This document shows positions 55,648 through 64,000 of a DNA stretch of 64,000 nucleotides, in pieces; the stretch's first letter is position 1; the number at the start of each line of letters is the position of its first letter. Position numbers and translations under genes: made by a program. The stretch is from CAVRUD01 sp963849635 (GTDB lineage Bacteria; Chloroflexota; Chloroflexia; Thermomicrobiales; UBA6265). The stretch lies in NCBI GenBank assembly GCA_963849635.1, contig CAWKIA010000018.1, positions 248,001 through 312,000 of the forward strand. The letters are read 5' to 3'. A model generated the notes under the pieces. The model searched no databases, was not told the origin of the DNA, and worked only from the letters and a program-made list of their open reading frames with translations.

Positions 55648-56619
55648 CTACACGTCCGTCGGGTTGCCCAACGCCAAGGCCGCCGCTCCAAACAGCGCGG
55701 TGTCGTCGCCGAGCGAAGATAGGGCGATCCGCATGCAGGAGCGGTTCGCGACAAAGGAGTAACTCGGAATCGACTGCCGCGCCGGGCCAAGCAAGAGTTC
55801 GCCGATGGCCGCGACGCCGCCCCCGATGACGATAACCTCCGGGTTGAAAATGTTTACGAACGACCCAATCGCCGCCCCAAGCGCGCGCCCCGCCCGCGCC
55901 AGAATCGCGATTGCGGCCGGGTCACCATCCTGCGCGGCCGTAGCGACCGCACCGGCGGTGACGGCACCGCCATTTGCGGCCTCCAGAATCGCGTCACCAT
56001 CGGCAGTCGTCGCAACCAACTCACCTTCGTGGCCGATCGCCCAGCCCGCGACAAATGACTCAAGGCAGCCTATTCCGCCGCAGGTACAGCGCGGGCCATC
56101 GAGGGCAACGACGCTGTGACCTAACTCGGCGCCGAAGCCGCGGATCCCGTCGACGAGGCGGCCATCACTGATGACGCCTCCGCCGACGCCTGTGCCCAGG
56201 GCGAGATAGACCAGATTCCTGGCGCCTTTGCCACTGCCGAAACGCATCTCCCCCAATGCCGCGCAGTTGCCATCGTTTGCGACGCTGACGCGGCGTCCGG
56301 TTCCCTCGGCGAGCGACGGTCCAAGTGGCACGTCTCTCCAACCGGGGAGATTCGGAGTAAAGAGGACGATGCCTGTATTGGGGTCGAGCGGTCCCGGTGA
56401 GGCGACTCCAACAGGATTGTCGGGCCCCAGTCCGGCGGCGGTGGCAACGGCATTGACCAGGTCGGTCATCCGCTGGATGACCTTCGTGTGGCCGTCTTTT
56501 GAGTCGGTGGGCATCGCCCGACGGTGGGTCAGCTCTCCCTCGGTCGAGACCACCGCGACCCGAATGTTGGTCCCACCAAGGTCGACCGCGAGTACCTGCT
56601 GTCCACCGTCCGCTGCCAT
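55648..56619 (-). CDS. ROK-family sugar kinase (glucokinase-like)
   Basis: 323 residues from ATG 56619. LAVDLGGTNIRVAVV binds ATP, VASPGPLDPNTG and NDGNCAALGEM are conserved, and CTCGGIGCLESFVAG is the ROK zinc motif with its cysteines. It phosphorylates glucose or a related sugar in the cytosol. No HTH domain, so a kinase and not a repressor. It lies 26 bases downstream of hslU. Confidence 0.93.
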   Translation of the reverse strand: MAADGGQQVLAVDLGGTNIRVAVVSTEGELTHRRAMPTDSKDGHTKVIQRMTDLVNAVATAAGLGPDNPVGVASPGPLDPNTGIVLFTPNLPGWRDVPLGPSLAEGTGRRVSVANDGNCAALGEMRFGSGKGARNLVYLALGTGVGGGVISDGRLVDGIRGFGAELGHSVVALDGPRCTCGGIGCLESFVAGWAIGHEGELVATTADGDAILEAANGGAVTAGAVATAAQDGDPAAIAILARAGRALGAAIGSFVNIFNPEVIVIGGGVAAIGELLLGPARQSIPSYSFVANRSCMRIALSSLGDDTALFGAAALALGNPTDV

Positions 56620-56683
56620 GTCACCCCCACCCCAAACGTTGGCCCGGAGCTGTCCCATTTTCCGACTCCAGGCGGGTCGAATC

Positions 56684-58174
56684 CTACAGAATGAAGTTGC
56701 TCAGGTCTTCATCGGCGGCGACTTCACCGACGCGCTCGGCCACGAACAACCGGTCGATCGTGATCGTCTCTCCCGATCGGTCAGGGGCGTCGAACGAAAC
56801 CTCTTCCAGGACGCGCTCCATCACGGTGTGCAGCCGGCGAGCACCAATATCCTCGGTGCGGGCATTGACCAGGGTTGCCAGTCGGGCCATCTCCCGAATG
56901 CCTTCTTCTGTGAACTCGATCACGAGTCCTTCAGTGTTCAGCAACGCCACGTACTGTTTGGTCAGGGCATTCTGCGGCTCGGTAAGGATCTTGAAGAGGT
57001 CTTCCTCAGAGAGACTACTCAGCTCAACTCGAATCGGGAAGCGGCCCTGCAACTCCGGGATTAAGTCCGATGGCCGCGTGTCATGAAAGGCCCCGGCCGC
57101 GACGAAGAGGATGTGATCGGTCCGGACGGGTCCGTATCGGGTCATCACGACCGACCCTTCCACAATGGGAAGGAGGTCGCGCTGGACGCCTTCGCCGGAG
57201 ACCTCGCCGCCGACATCGCCATTGGTCGAGATCGTCTTGTCGATCTCATCGAGGAAGACGACCGCCGCCTCTTCGACCCGCTTTATCGCGGCATCGACCA
57301 CCGCGTCGAAGTCGACCAGCCGGTACGCCTCCTGCTGGGTCAGAATCCGGCGGGCCTCGCGGACTGACACCCGGCGACGCGTGCGCCGCCGCGGCATGTA
57401 GCCATCGAGGAATTCGTGCAGCACATCATGAAGATCCTCTGAGGAGAAGCTGCCAGGCTCGAACCCGCCATCATCGTAGCCACCATCTTCTTCGATCTCG
57501 ATCTCGACGGTCTCTTCTTCCAGTGCCTGCTGGTTGAGGAGATCGAGCAGACGCTTGCGCTCGCGTTGAACCCGGCGTTCGGCAGCCAGCTCCTGGCGGA
57601 GCAGGGCCGCTTGGTCGTCAGGATTGGTCTGGTCCGCTGGCTTCTTCCGGCCGTTTCTCGACGTCTTCTTCGGGGCCAGTTGTTCGACCAGAATATCGGC
57701 GAGCCGCTGAACCGCGGCTCGCGTCGCTTCGTCGTTGACCTGCTCCATCCGCTCGCCGTGGAGCATATCGATCGCGATCTCAACGAGGTCCCGGACGATC
57801 GACTCGACATCGCGGCCAACGTAGCCAACTTCGGTGAACTTCGTCGCTTCCACCTTAATGAAGGGCGCATCGACGATCTTCGCCACGCGGCGAGCAATCT
57901 CGGTCTTACCGACTCCGGTCGGCCCCATCATAAGGATGTTTTTGGGCTGGACCTCGGCCCGCATCTCCTCCGGCAGCAATTGCCGCCGGTAGCGATTGCG
58001 CAGGGCGACGGCAACCGCCCGCTTCGCATCCGCCTGGCCAATGATGTACTTGTCCAGCTCCGCGACGATTGCTTTAGGCGTCAGGTTTTCTAGCAGCTTC
58101 TCTTCTGGGGCCCGGTCTAATCCTGCCCGAGGCGGAGTGGCAACCTGGTTCGAGCGACGGTGCGCTTCGGCCAT
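56684..58174 (-). CDS. hslU: ATP-dependent protease ATPase subunit HslU
   Basis: 496 residues; the ATG overlaps the hslV stop as TAATG. Walker A GPTGVGKT at 84-91, pore loop GYVGRD, Walker B VVFLDEIDK, sensor GAFHDTRPSDLIPELQGRFPI. The C-terminus LSNFIL is the tail that docks into HslV pockets. Longer than E. coli HslU (443) because of a larger, acidic intermediate domain (about 165-265). It unfolds substrates and feeds them to HslV. Confidence 0.97.
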   Translation of the reverse strand: MAEAHRRSNQVATPPRAGLDRAPEEKLLENLTPKAIVAELDKYIIGQADAKRAVAVALRNRYRRQLLPEEMRAEVQPKNILMMGPTGVGKTEIARRVAKIVDAPFIKVEATKFTEVGYVGRDVESIVRDLVEIAIDMLHGERMEQVNDEATRAAVQRLADILVEQLAPKKTSRNGRKKPADQTNPDDQAALLRQELAAERRVQRERKRLLDLLNQQALEEETVEIEIEEDGGYDDGGFEPGSFSSEDLHDVLHEFLDGYMPRRRTRRRVSVREARRILTQQEAYRLVDFDAVVDAAIKRVEEAAVVFLDEIDKTISTNGDVGGEVSGEGVQRDLLPIVEGSVVMTRYGPVRTDHILFVAAGAFHDTRPSDLIPELQGRFPIRVELSSLSEEDLFKILTEPQNALTKQYVALLNTEGLVIEFTEEGIREMARLATLVNARTEDIGARRLHTVMERVLEEVSFDAPDRSGETITIDRLFVAERVGEVAADEDLSNFIL

Positions 58175-58908
58175 TACGCCATCTCCTCAGTGTCGTCCGG
58201 CTCATCGTCGCCAGTCGTCTCATCTTCGCGCTCGGTCTCGTCGTCATCGTCTTCGTCGTCATCCTCGGACGCCGCGGCTAATTGAGCGGGCAGGATTTCA
58301 GACTGTGCGATGTCCGGAGCGTCCTCCGTCTCGGCAGAATCACTTGCGCGGTGCACGACTTCGACAGAAAAGTGGTGGTTCGTATAGATACAAAGGTCCG
58401 CCGCGATCGCCATCGATGCCTCGACGATTTGACGGGCTGTCAGGTCGGTGTTGTTGAGCAGCGCCTTGGCCGCGGCGGTGGCGTACGGCGCGCCCGAGCC
58501 GATGGCGACAATGCCGTCATCCGGTTCGATCACGTCGCCTTCGCCGGAGAGCACCAGCAGCGACTCGGTGTCCGCAACGATGAGTTGTGCTTCCAGGCGG
58601 CGCAAATAGCGGTCCGTGCGCCACTCCTTCGTCAACTCGACGGATGCGCGGCGTAGGTTCCCGTCCCAGGCTTTGAGTTGGGCTTCGAATTTGCCAAACA
58701 GGGTCAGGGCGTCCGCGACCGCGCCGGCGAACCCGGCTAAGACTTGGCCATCGTAGAGCGTGCGGATCTTACGGGCGCCATGCTTGAGGACAACGTCGCC
58801 AAGCGTCACCTGTCCATCGCCGGCTAGGGCGACTTCGTCCTGGCGTTTGACCCCAAGAATGGTCGTGGCGCGGAGTCGGGGTCGTGTGTAGCTATTGGGC
58901 TGATTCAC
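58174..58908 (-). CDS. hslV: ATP-dependent protease subunit HslV with acidic tail
   Basis: 244 residues, GTG 58908. The catalytic Thr is Thr15 in RATTILGVKR; the 14 residues before it must be removed, where E. coli loses only Met. GDGQVTLG, YDGQVLAGFAGAVADA and SGEGDVIEPDDGIVAIGSG are standard. The core ends near 187; a further 57 residues are almost all Asp/Glu in the last 30 (for example SEDDDEDDDDETERE), unlike the usual 170-180 residue HslV. It forms the proteolytic dodecamer with HslU. Confidence 0.95.
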   Translation of the reverse strand: MNQPNSYTRPRLRATTILGVKRQDEVALAGDGQVTLGDVVLKHGARKIRTLYDGQVLAGFAGAVADALTLFGKFEAQLKAWDGNLRRASVELTKEWRTDRYLRRLEAQLIVADTESLLVLSGEGDVIEPDDGIVAIGSGAPYATAAAKALLNNTDLTARQIVEASMAIAADLCIYTNHHFSVEVVHRASDSAETEDAPDIAQSEILPAQLAAASEDDDEDDDDETEREDETTGDDEPDDTEEMA

Positions 58909-58968
58909 AGTGGGTTGCTATGGTCCATTTCAAGTGACGTTCAGGCGTTTTCTGCCGATGAACGCGAA

Positions 58969-58994
58969 CGGTGGGTGCCGCCTGGCACCCACCG
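58969..58994 (-). terminator. Terminator hairpin after topA
   Basis: CGGTGGGTGCC, loop GCCT, GGCACCCACCG: a perfect 11-pair stem between the topA end (59037) and hslV (58908), both on the minus strand. Weak T-tract. Confidence 0.6.
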
Positions 58995-59036
58995 GTCCAT
59001 TCTACTTGGTTCGCGCAACGTGATTCGTCAGGTGGG

Positions 59037-59432
59037 TCAAGCCGCCTCCGGCTTTGCCTGTTCCTTGCCGGTGTAGCCACATTTCGGGCACTTCAGGCTG
59101 CCTTGGCGACCGATCGCCTCCAGGTACGGATTGCCGCAACTGGGGCAGGGCTGTGGCACTGGCCGGTTCCACGAAGTGAAATCGCACTCCGGCCACCGTT
59201 CGCAACCGAAGAAAGCCCGGCCCTTCTTCGAGCGCTTTTCGACCACCTCGCCCTGGTGGCAGGTCGGGCATTCGACCCCGATCCGCTGGAGAAGTGGCTT
59301 CGAGTTGCGGCATTCCGGGAAGCCGCTGCACGCCAGGAACTTCCCGTAGCGGCCCAGTTTGATCACCATTGGCCGCCCGCACTTCTCGCATGACTCGCCG
59401 GAGGGCTCGTCTTTGAGCTTGACACGCTCCAT
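59037..59432 (-). CDS. topA: C-terminal zinc-ribbon part of topoisomerase I, in shifted frame
   Basis: 131 residues read from ATG 59432. Three C4 zinc ribbons are seen: CEKCGRPMVIKLGRYGKFLACSGFPEC, CPTCHQGEV...FFGCERWPEC, and CPSCGNPYLEA...KCPKCG. These normally form the tail of bacterial TopA, and the sequence joins topA exactly when one A is added to the A5 run at 59435-59439 (reading AEKTMERVKL). It may be an assembly error, a -1 translational slip, or separate re-initiation at the internal ATG. Confidence 0.8.
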   Translation of the reverse strand: MERVKLKDEPSGESCEKCGRPMVIKLGRYGKFLACSGFPECRNSKPLLQRIGVECPTCHQGEVVEKRSKKGRAFFGCERWPECDFTSWNRPVPQPCPSCGNPYLEAIGRQGSLKCPKCGYTGKEQAKPEAA

Positions 59433-61330
59433 CGTTTTTCGGCCTGCTTCACCGCCAAGGTGAACGGACCGTAGAACTCGCGCATCGTTGGCACCCAGCC
59501 GCGATTGCCCTCCGCAATTTCGTCCAGCTCACTTTCTAGCTGGGACGTGAAGCCGATGTCGAAGATCGTCGGGAAGTGCTCGACGAGCAGGTCGTTGACG
59601 ACCATACCCAACTCGGTTGGGACCAACTTCTTCTCTTCCGATGTCACATATGCCCGGGCAAGCAGCGTCCCGATCGTCGGTGCGTAGGTGCTCGGTCGAC
59701 CGATCCCCTGTTCTTCGAGGGCCTTGACGAGCGTCGCCTCAGAGTATCGGGGGGGAGGTTGGGTGAAGTGCTGCTCCGGCAGCAACCGGATCAGGTCGAG
59801 ATCTTCGCCCTCGCTGAGCGGTGGAAGTGCGCCTTTGTCGAGTTCATCTTCATCACCGTCGTCGCGACCGACCTGGTAGATCGCCATCCAGCCCTGGAAC
59901 TTCACGACCGATCCGGTCGCCCGGAACTGGAAGGGGATCTCGCCGGCAGCCAATTTTTCCTGCTTGCCGGCGGCGATATCTACACCTGTGTTGTCGAGGA
60001 TTGCGTTGCGCATCTGGCTGGCGATGAACCGCTGCCAGATCAGCTGATACAGGCGAAACTGCTGCGGCGAAAGGAACTGCCGTACGCTTTGGGGATCCCG
60101 ACCAGGAACGGTAGGTCGGATGGCCTCGTGAGCCTCTTGAGCGCCTTTCGACTTGCGGGCATAAACGGGGGGTCGCTCAGGCACAAAGTCGTCACCGAAA
60201 CGGGTGGCGATCACCGACCGGGCGGCTTGCTGGGCCACAGTGGATACGGTCGTCGAGTCGGTCCGCATGTAGGTAATGAGACCTTGCGAGCCCTCTGGGC
60301 CCAAGTCCACTCCTTCGTACAACTCCTGGGCGATCTGCATGGTGCGCCGGACCGCGTAGCCCAACTTCCGGGATGACTCTTGCTGCAAGGTGCTGGTGGT
60401 GAACGGTGCCGAAGGGCGGCGCTGTGTCTCGCGCTTTGTGACGGTCTGCACGCGATAGTTCGCGCCATCCAGCCCTGTGACGATGTCCTGCGCCTGCCAC
60501 CCAGTGGAAAGTTCGGCCTTCTTCCCGTCGACCTTGCTCAGACTCGCCTTGAAGAGATCCTTGTCGCGCCGGGGCTGACCGGTTTGTTGTGCCAGCTCCG
60601 CGTCAAGAGTCCAGTACTCCTCGGGGACAAAGGCGAGAACCTGGCGTTCACGCTCGACCACGATCCGAAGGGCGGCACTCTGAACGCGGCCGGCCGACAA
60701 CCCGCGCTTCACCTTTTTCCAGAGGAGTGGGCTTACGCCGTAGCCGACCAGCCGATCGAGAATCCGGCGGGCCTGCTGAGCGTCGACCCGCTGCATATCG
60801 ATGTCGCGTGGCTGCGCGATCGCCTCGGTGACTGCGTCCTTGGTGATTTCGTGGAAGACCACTCGCCGGACAGGCTTCAGACCGGGATCGGTCGCCTGGA
60901 CCAGATGCCAGGCGATCGCTTCTCCTTCACGATCGGGGTCGGTCGCCAGGAAAATCTCGTTGGCGCGTTCGACGGCGCTCTTGAGCTCTTTGACGGTTTT
61001 GACCTTGTCCCGGGGCACAAGGTATTTCGGGGCGAAGTCGAGATCGACCTCGACGCCCAGGGTGCTCTTGGGCAGGTCGCGAACGTGGCCCATCGAGGCC
61101 ATCACGGTGTAGCCAGAGCCGAGGTATTTGCCAATCGTCTTCGCCTTCGCCGGCGACTCGACGATCACCAGTTTGCGGCCACCGGAGCGGACCGTCGTGC
61201 CAGTCGTCGAAGTTTTCGACGAGGTCCGGCTCTTCGACGCCGCACTAGAGCGCGGCTTCGATGCCGGCTTCGTCGAGCTTTTGGTGGTTTTGGTTGCGGC
61301 AGTACCGCGAGTAGTTCGTTCTTCGGGCAT
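59363..61330 (-). CDS. topA: DNA topoisomerase I, main part
   Basis: 655 residues from ATG 61330. A Ser/Thr/Lys-rich N-terminal tail (1-50), TOPRIM domain (RKLVIVESPAKAKTIGKYLG, ATDPDREGEAIAWHL), and the catalytic Tyr in GLITYMRTDST. KNTGVDIA-like and IGRPSTYAPTIGTLL segments complete the core. It relaxes negative supercoils by cutting one strand. The frame leaves the zinc-ribbon tail after AEKR and stops 23 codons later (59363); the tail is in the feature at 59037-59432. Confidence 0.96.
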   Translation of the reverse strand: MPEERTTRGTAATKTTKSSTKPASKPRSSAASKSRTSSKTSTTGTTVRSGGRKLVIVESPAKAKTIGKYLGSGYTVMASMGHVRDLPKSTLGVEVDLDFAPKYLVPRDKVKTVKELKSAVERANEIFLATDPDREGEAIAWHLVQATDPGLKPVRRVVFHEITKDAVTEAIAQPRDIDMQRVDAQQARRILDRLVGYGVSPLLWKKVKRGLSAGRVQSAALRIVVERERQVLAFVPEEYWTLDAELAQQTGQPRRDKDLFKASLSKVDGKKAELSTGWQAQDIVTGLDGANYRVQTVTKRETQRRPSAPFTTSTLQQESSRKLGYAVRRTMQIAQELYEGVDLGPEGSQGLITYMRTDSTTVSTVAQQAARSVIATRFGDDFVPERPPVYARKSKGAQEAHEAIRPTVPGRDPQSVRQFLSPQQFRLYQLIWQRFIASQMRNAILDNTGVDIAAGKQEKLAAGEIPFQFRATGSVVKFQGWMAIYQVGRDDGDEDELDKGALPPLSEGEDLDLIRLLPEQHFTQPPPRYSEATLVKALEEQGIGRPSTYAPTIGTLLARAYVTSEEKKLVPTELGMVVNDLLVEHFPTIFDIGFTSQLESELDEIAEGNRGWVPTMREFYGPFTLAVKQAEKRWSVSSSKTSPPASHARSAGGQW

Positions 61331-61423
61331 AGTCTCACAAGGGGCGGCGACGATCGCCGATAAATGAAAGCCTTCGTGTCAAGCGGGGGTAAATCTGTCG
61401 AGCGGGGCTGCTTCCTTTAAAGC

Positions 61424-61453
61424 ACCATACGGGACGCATCTTGAGGGTGTCAA
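61424..61453 (-). promoter_or_regulatory. Candidate promoter of topA
   Basis: Minus-strand TTGACA (61453-61448), 18-base spacer, TATGGT (61429-61424), giving a leader of about 85 bases. A second TTGACA at 61383-61378 has no good -10. Confidence 0.5.
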
Positions 61454-61482
61454 GGATGCCAGTATAAGCCAGTACTAGTGAA

Positions 61483-62574
61483 TTAGGAACGCCGGGAGTA
61501 ATGTTGGGCGCCAGCGTTGCGCACATTTCCCTTCAATTCCAGTGTAAGCAGCACGGCGCCGGCTTGTGAGATCGGCAAGTTTGCCAGGGCGGCAATGTCG
61601 TCAATATGGATCGGATCTGCCGTAATGACGGCCAGGATCCGCCGCTCGTTGTCGTCGATCGGCAACGCTTGCTGAACGGCGACTTGCTCTTTGCGCCGCC
61701 CAAGGTTGAGGTCTTCCAAGACGTCGTCCGCCGATCGAACGGGCCGAGCTCCATCCCGCAAGAGCTGATTGCAACCGGCACTTCGGCTGGAGAGGACATT
61801 CCCGGGAACGACGAAGACATCGCGGCCCTGATCCGCGGCGAAGTCTACGGTGATCAACGCGCCAGATCGCTCCGGCGCCTCGACCACGATCACGCCGAGG
61901 GAGAGCCCGGAAATGATCCGATTCCGGGCCGGAAAGTTTGGCCCGTCCGGCTGCGCGTCGGGGTGAAAGTCAGAGAGGATCACGCCGGACTCGGCGATCC
62001 GGGCAGCCAGCTTGCGGTGCTCCGGCGGATAGATGTTGCGCACACCGGAGCCGAGAACAGCGATCGTGCGCCCTCCGACGTCCAGGGCCGCCTCGTGGGC
62101 GATCCCGTCCACGCCTCTCGCCAATCCCGAAACAATCGTCACTCCAACGGCGGCGAGGTCGTTTCCGAGGAGCTTTGCCATCTCCCGCCCATAGGCGGTC
62201 ATGCGGCGTGTGCCGACGATGCCGACCGCGGTGGCATCTTCGGGCCGCAGGCTTCCCAGGGTGTACAACACCGGGGGAGGAGCGGGAATCTCCGCCAGTA
62301 GCGCGGGGTAAGCACTATCCCCTCGGGTCACGACGTTGATCCCATCGCGCTGGAGACGGGCCATCTCGTCGTCGAGGGAATATGAGGACCGTACCTTTAT
62401 CAGGCTATCTAAGGAACGCTCGTCGAGTACGCCGCGGAGATCAGCAGCGCTCGCCTGCCACGCCTGTTCAAGCGACCCGAACCGGGCCATCAGGCGATTG
62501 ATCCGGCTTGGGCCAATGAACGGAACCCGGCTAAAGGCGACCCAATACTTGGCAGTATCGAGGATATCAGTCAC
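61483..62574 (-). CDS. dprA: DNA-processing protein DprA
   Basis: 363 residues, GTG 62574 with AGAGGA upstream. N-terminal helix-hairpin-helix region (VPFIGPSRINRLMARFG), the Rossmann core with VGIVGTRRMTAYG, IVSGLARGVDGIAHEAAL, GSGVRNIYPPEHRKLA, FPARNRIISGLS and VVEAPERSGALITVDFA, and a C-terminal winged-helix-like domain. It loads RecA on incoming single strands in natural transformation. Upstream of topA on the same strand, the usual order. Confidence 0.96.
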   Translation of the reverse strand: MTDILDTAKYWVAFSRVPFIGPSRINRLMARFGSLEQAWQASAADLRGVLDERSLDSLIKVRSSYSLDDEMARLQRDGINVVTRGDSAYPALLAEIPAPPPVLYTLGSLRPEDATAVGIVGTRRMTAYGREMAKLLGNDLAAVGVTIVSGLARGVDGIAHEAALDVGGRTIAVLGSGVRNIYPPEHRKLAARIAESGVILSDFHPDAQPDGPNFPARNRIISGLSLGVIVVEAPERSGALITVDFAADQGRDVFVVPGNVLSSRSAGCNQLLRDGARPVRSADDVLEDLNLGRRKEQVAVQQALPIDDNERRILAVITADPIHIDDIAALANLPISQAGAVLLTLELKGNVRNAGAQHYSRRS

Positions 62575-62751
62575 GCGGAGGTTCCTCTGGGGCTCAACAA
62601 GACGCCCATTCGACGGCTGGACTGCGTATTGGGAATCGGAGTCTACTCTACATTAGGTCGAGTACTGCTTATCGACGATCCGCAGCCAATCCAGCACCAA
62701 CTCTGTGTGGTAAAGTGACAGGGCATTCGCCCAACCAGGGGATCAACGGGA

Positions 62752-63366
62752 ATGGCATCCTTACGTCCAATTCGTCCGGACACAGACTCGCCGACGCCGA
62801 TTCATCTTCGGGCGCTCGACGACCTGCGGTTTATCCGGGAGACGATGGATCGCAGCCGATCATTTACCGCGATCTCTGGAATGGGTGAGATCTTGGTTGG
62901 GGTCAGCGCCCTTCTGGCGGCCCTGATCGCCATTGTCCAACCGACAGATGGCAGATGGCTGGCGGTTTGGTTGGCGGAAGCGGTCGTCGCAATAGCGCTC
63001 ACCTGCGCCTTCACCGCGGCGAAGGCGAGCCGGGCCGGCGAGGCGCTGCTCTCTCGTCCGGGAAGACAAGTTGTCGGAGGGTTGACTCCTCCCTTGATTG
63101 CGGGACTCATCCTGACGGTTGCGCTGTTCGGAAATGGGGCGCCAGAGTTGCTCCCGGGAACGTGGCTTCTGCTCTATGGCACAGGCGTGGTGACCGCGGG
63201 AGCATTTTCGGTGCGGATCGTTCCGGTGATGGGTGTGCTGTTTATGGTGGTCGGTGGCCTGGCGTTTCTGACGCCGGTCCTCGAACGAGACATCGTCCTC
63301 GCCTGTGGCTTTGGTGGTCTGCACATCGTGTTCGGCGCGATCATCGCTCGCCGGTATGGAGGTTAG
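62752..63366 (+). CDS. Membrane protein of unknown function
   Basis: 204 residues from ATG 62752 (GGGGATCAACGGGA upstream, weak ribosome site). Four or five helices from residue 45 to 200 (ILVGVSALLAALIAIV, GLTPPLIAGLILTVALFG, LLLYGTGVVTAGAFSV, VLFMVVGGLAFL). Residues 1-44 are soluble with LRFIRETMDRSRSFTAISG. It is followed six bases later by a winged-helix regulator gene, a pairing seen often in Chloroflexota and related phyla; the function is unknown. Confidence 0.75.
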   Translation: MASLRPIRPDTDSPTPIHLRALDDLRFIRETMDRSRSFTAISGMGEILVGVSALLAALIAIVQPTDGRWLAVWLAEAVVAIALTCAFTAAKASRAGEALLSRPGRQVVGGLTPPLIAGLILTVALFGNGAPELLPGTWLLLYGTGVVTAGAFSVRIVPVMGVLFMVVGGLAFLTPVLERDIVLACGFGGLHIVFGAIIARRYGG

Positions 63367-63371
63367 GCCCA

Positions 63372-63755
63372 ATGGCACGTCCCTACGGCACGGCCCGCGC
63401 AGACGATGCAGACGACGGTTACCGGCTCGATCTGATGTCGATCGCCGGCACGTCAGGTGGTGCGGAATCGCTGGACCGACTGATCCACGAGCGGATGCGG
63501 CTCGGCATCGTGAGCGCACTGGCCGTGGCCGAAGCCATGTCATTCAACGACCTCAAAGCGGCCCTCGGCGCAACCGATGGCAACTTGAGCGTCCACGCAA
63601 GGCGACTTGAAGAGGCGGGCTATGTCTCCTGCACCAAGTTCTTCGATGGACGGCTACCACGCACGGAGTTCCGGCTGACCGTGGCGGGCCGGGAAGCGCT
63701 GAGTCGTTACCTCGATCATATGGAGGCTCTGATTCGAGCCACCCGCCGGGGGTAA
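63372..63755 (+). CDS. Winged-helix transcriptional regulator
   Basis: 127 residues from ATG 63372. MRLGIVSALAVAEAMSFNDLKAALGATDGNLSVHARRLEEAGYVSC is the winged-helix DNA-binding fold of the MarR/PF13601 type, followed by the wing FDGRLPRTEFRLTVAGREAL. Probably regulates the membrane protein gene just upstream. The N-terminal 25 residues are polar and variable. Confidence 0.88.
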   Translation: MARPYGTARADDADDGYRLDLMSIAGTSGGAESLDRLIHERMRLGIVSALAVAEAMSFNDLKAALGATDGNLSVHARRLEEAGYVSCTKFFDGRLPRTEFRLTVAGREALSRYLDHMEALIRATRRG

Positions 63756-64000
63756 CGAGGCTGTTACTATCGCTCGACGCGATCGGAGGGCCGAACAACT
63801 GTCCGTACAGGTTAAGTTGCACAGTCGTCCTTACTTTTGGAACGGTCCAATTCTGGCGTAAGCGCCTATTCTGTTGCGGTACTAATTGACCGTGTGTTAT
63901 CGTCCCGGAAAGCCTCGAAGGAAGGATCTGACGCCCGAGCCCGCCGACCATACGGTCGTTTGGTTAATCTCCGGGAAGTTCGTATCCGACTCGAACGGTC
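63756..64000. other. Terminal stretch, no supported gene
   Basis: About 245 bases up to the window end. Locally lower in GC near 63820-63900. An open frame runs from 63892 off the end, with AAGGAAGGA at 63918-63926, but no ATG, GTG or TTG lies at a good distance after it. A leader of the next plus-strand gene is likely. Confidence 0.35.

Noticed and set aside
57566..58093. Open frame of 175 codons opposite hslU.
   Set aside because: Antisense shadow in a GC-rich gene; no family motifs, and hslU on the other strand is certain.
62955..63371. N-terminal extension of the winged-helix regulator frame.
   Set aside because: The frame is open upstream but overlaps the membrane protein in another frame; ATG 63372 gives a normal regulator length.
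63892..64000. Possible new gene running off the right edge, GTG 63892.
   Set aside because: No ribosome site fits this GTG, and the good AAGGAAGGA at 63918 has no start codon at normal distance. Too short to judge.

Overview
The window looks like a chromosome segment of a high-GC, monoderm-type bacterium. The best fit is Chloroflexota, perhaps near Thermomicrobia/Sphaerobacter; this rests on gene content and protein style and no search was run. Most of it is ordinary chromosome: translation, transcription, replication, proteolysis and cell-wall genes in tightly packed operons, often with TAATG or ATGA overlaps. I see no prophage, transposase, CRISPR array, rRNA or tRNA gene.

Layout. 1-5.8 kb (minus): the start of a sugar-type ABC binding protein, a BtpA/SgcQ-type protein, a tandem pair of secreted barrel-like proteins of unknown function (one broken by two single-base shifts) and an L,D-transpeptidase. 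6-12.9 kb: cupin, asparaginase, YugP-type protease, polyprenyl synthase, a phosphoribosyltransferase, a secreted C39-like peptidase, and Lrp-type and Rrf2-type regulators. 12.8-20.5 kb: larE, an S58 peptidase, mtnP, an ftsW/rodA-PBP pair, a minimal zincin and a membrane protein. 20.6-24.1 kb: gyrB, plsX, HU. 24.3-33.9 kb (minus): two classic translation operons, nusA-ylxR-infB-rbfA-nrnA-truB-ribF and infC-rpmI-rplT-trmH. infC very probably starts at AUU, and nusA has a promoter followed by a terminator-like hairpin. 33.9-38.3 kb: ferredoxin, small unknown genes, a dUTPase/dCTP deaminase-like enzyme, an MFS exporter, moaA.

38.3-45.3 kb (minus) is the most distinctive accessory region: GtrA, then twice a GT-C (GT39-like) transferase followed by a small two-helix protein, then a large multi-spanning membrane protein. 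It looks like a surface glycan or glycolipid pathway. 45.5-55.3 kb: an S41 peptidase without the usual catalytic Lys, a VOC protein, ilvE, and a complete oligopeptide ABC importer (binding protein, two ATPases, two permeases). 55.6-62.6 kb (minus): ROK kinase, hslVU (HslV has an unusual acidic tail), topA with a -1 shift before its zinc-finger tail, and dprA. 62.7-63.8 kb: a membrane protein and a winged-helix regulator.

At least four apparent frameshifts are each repaired by changing one base (two in the barrel-protein copy, one in the VOC gene, one in topA). I read these mostly as assembly or sequencing errors. Other frame oddities (ylxR/infB, infC/rpmI and PBP/zincin overlaps) may have the same cause. 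No clearly new defence or mobile system was found; the best unexplained leads are the secreted barrel pair and the repeated GT-C plus two-helix-protein module.
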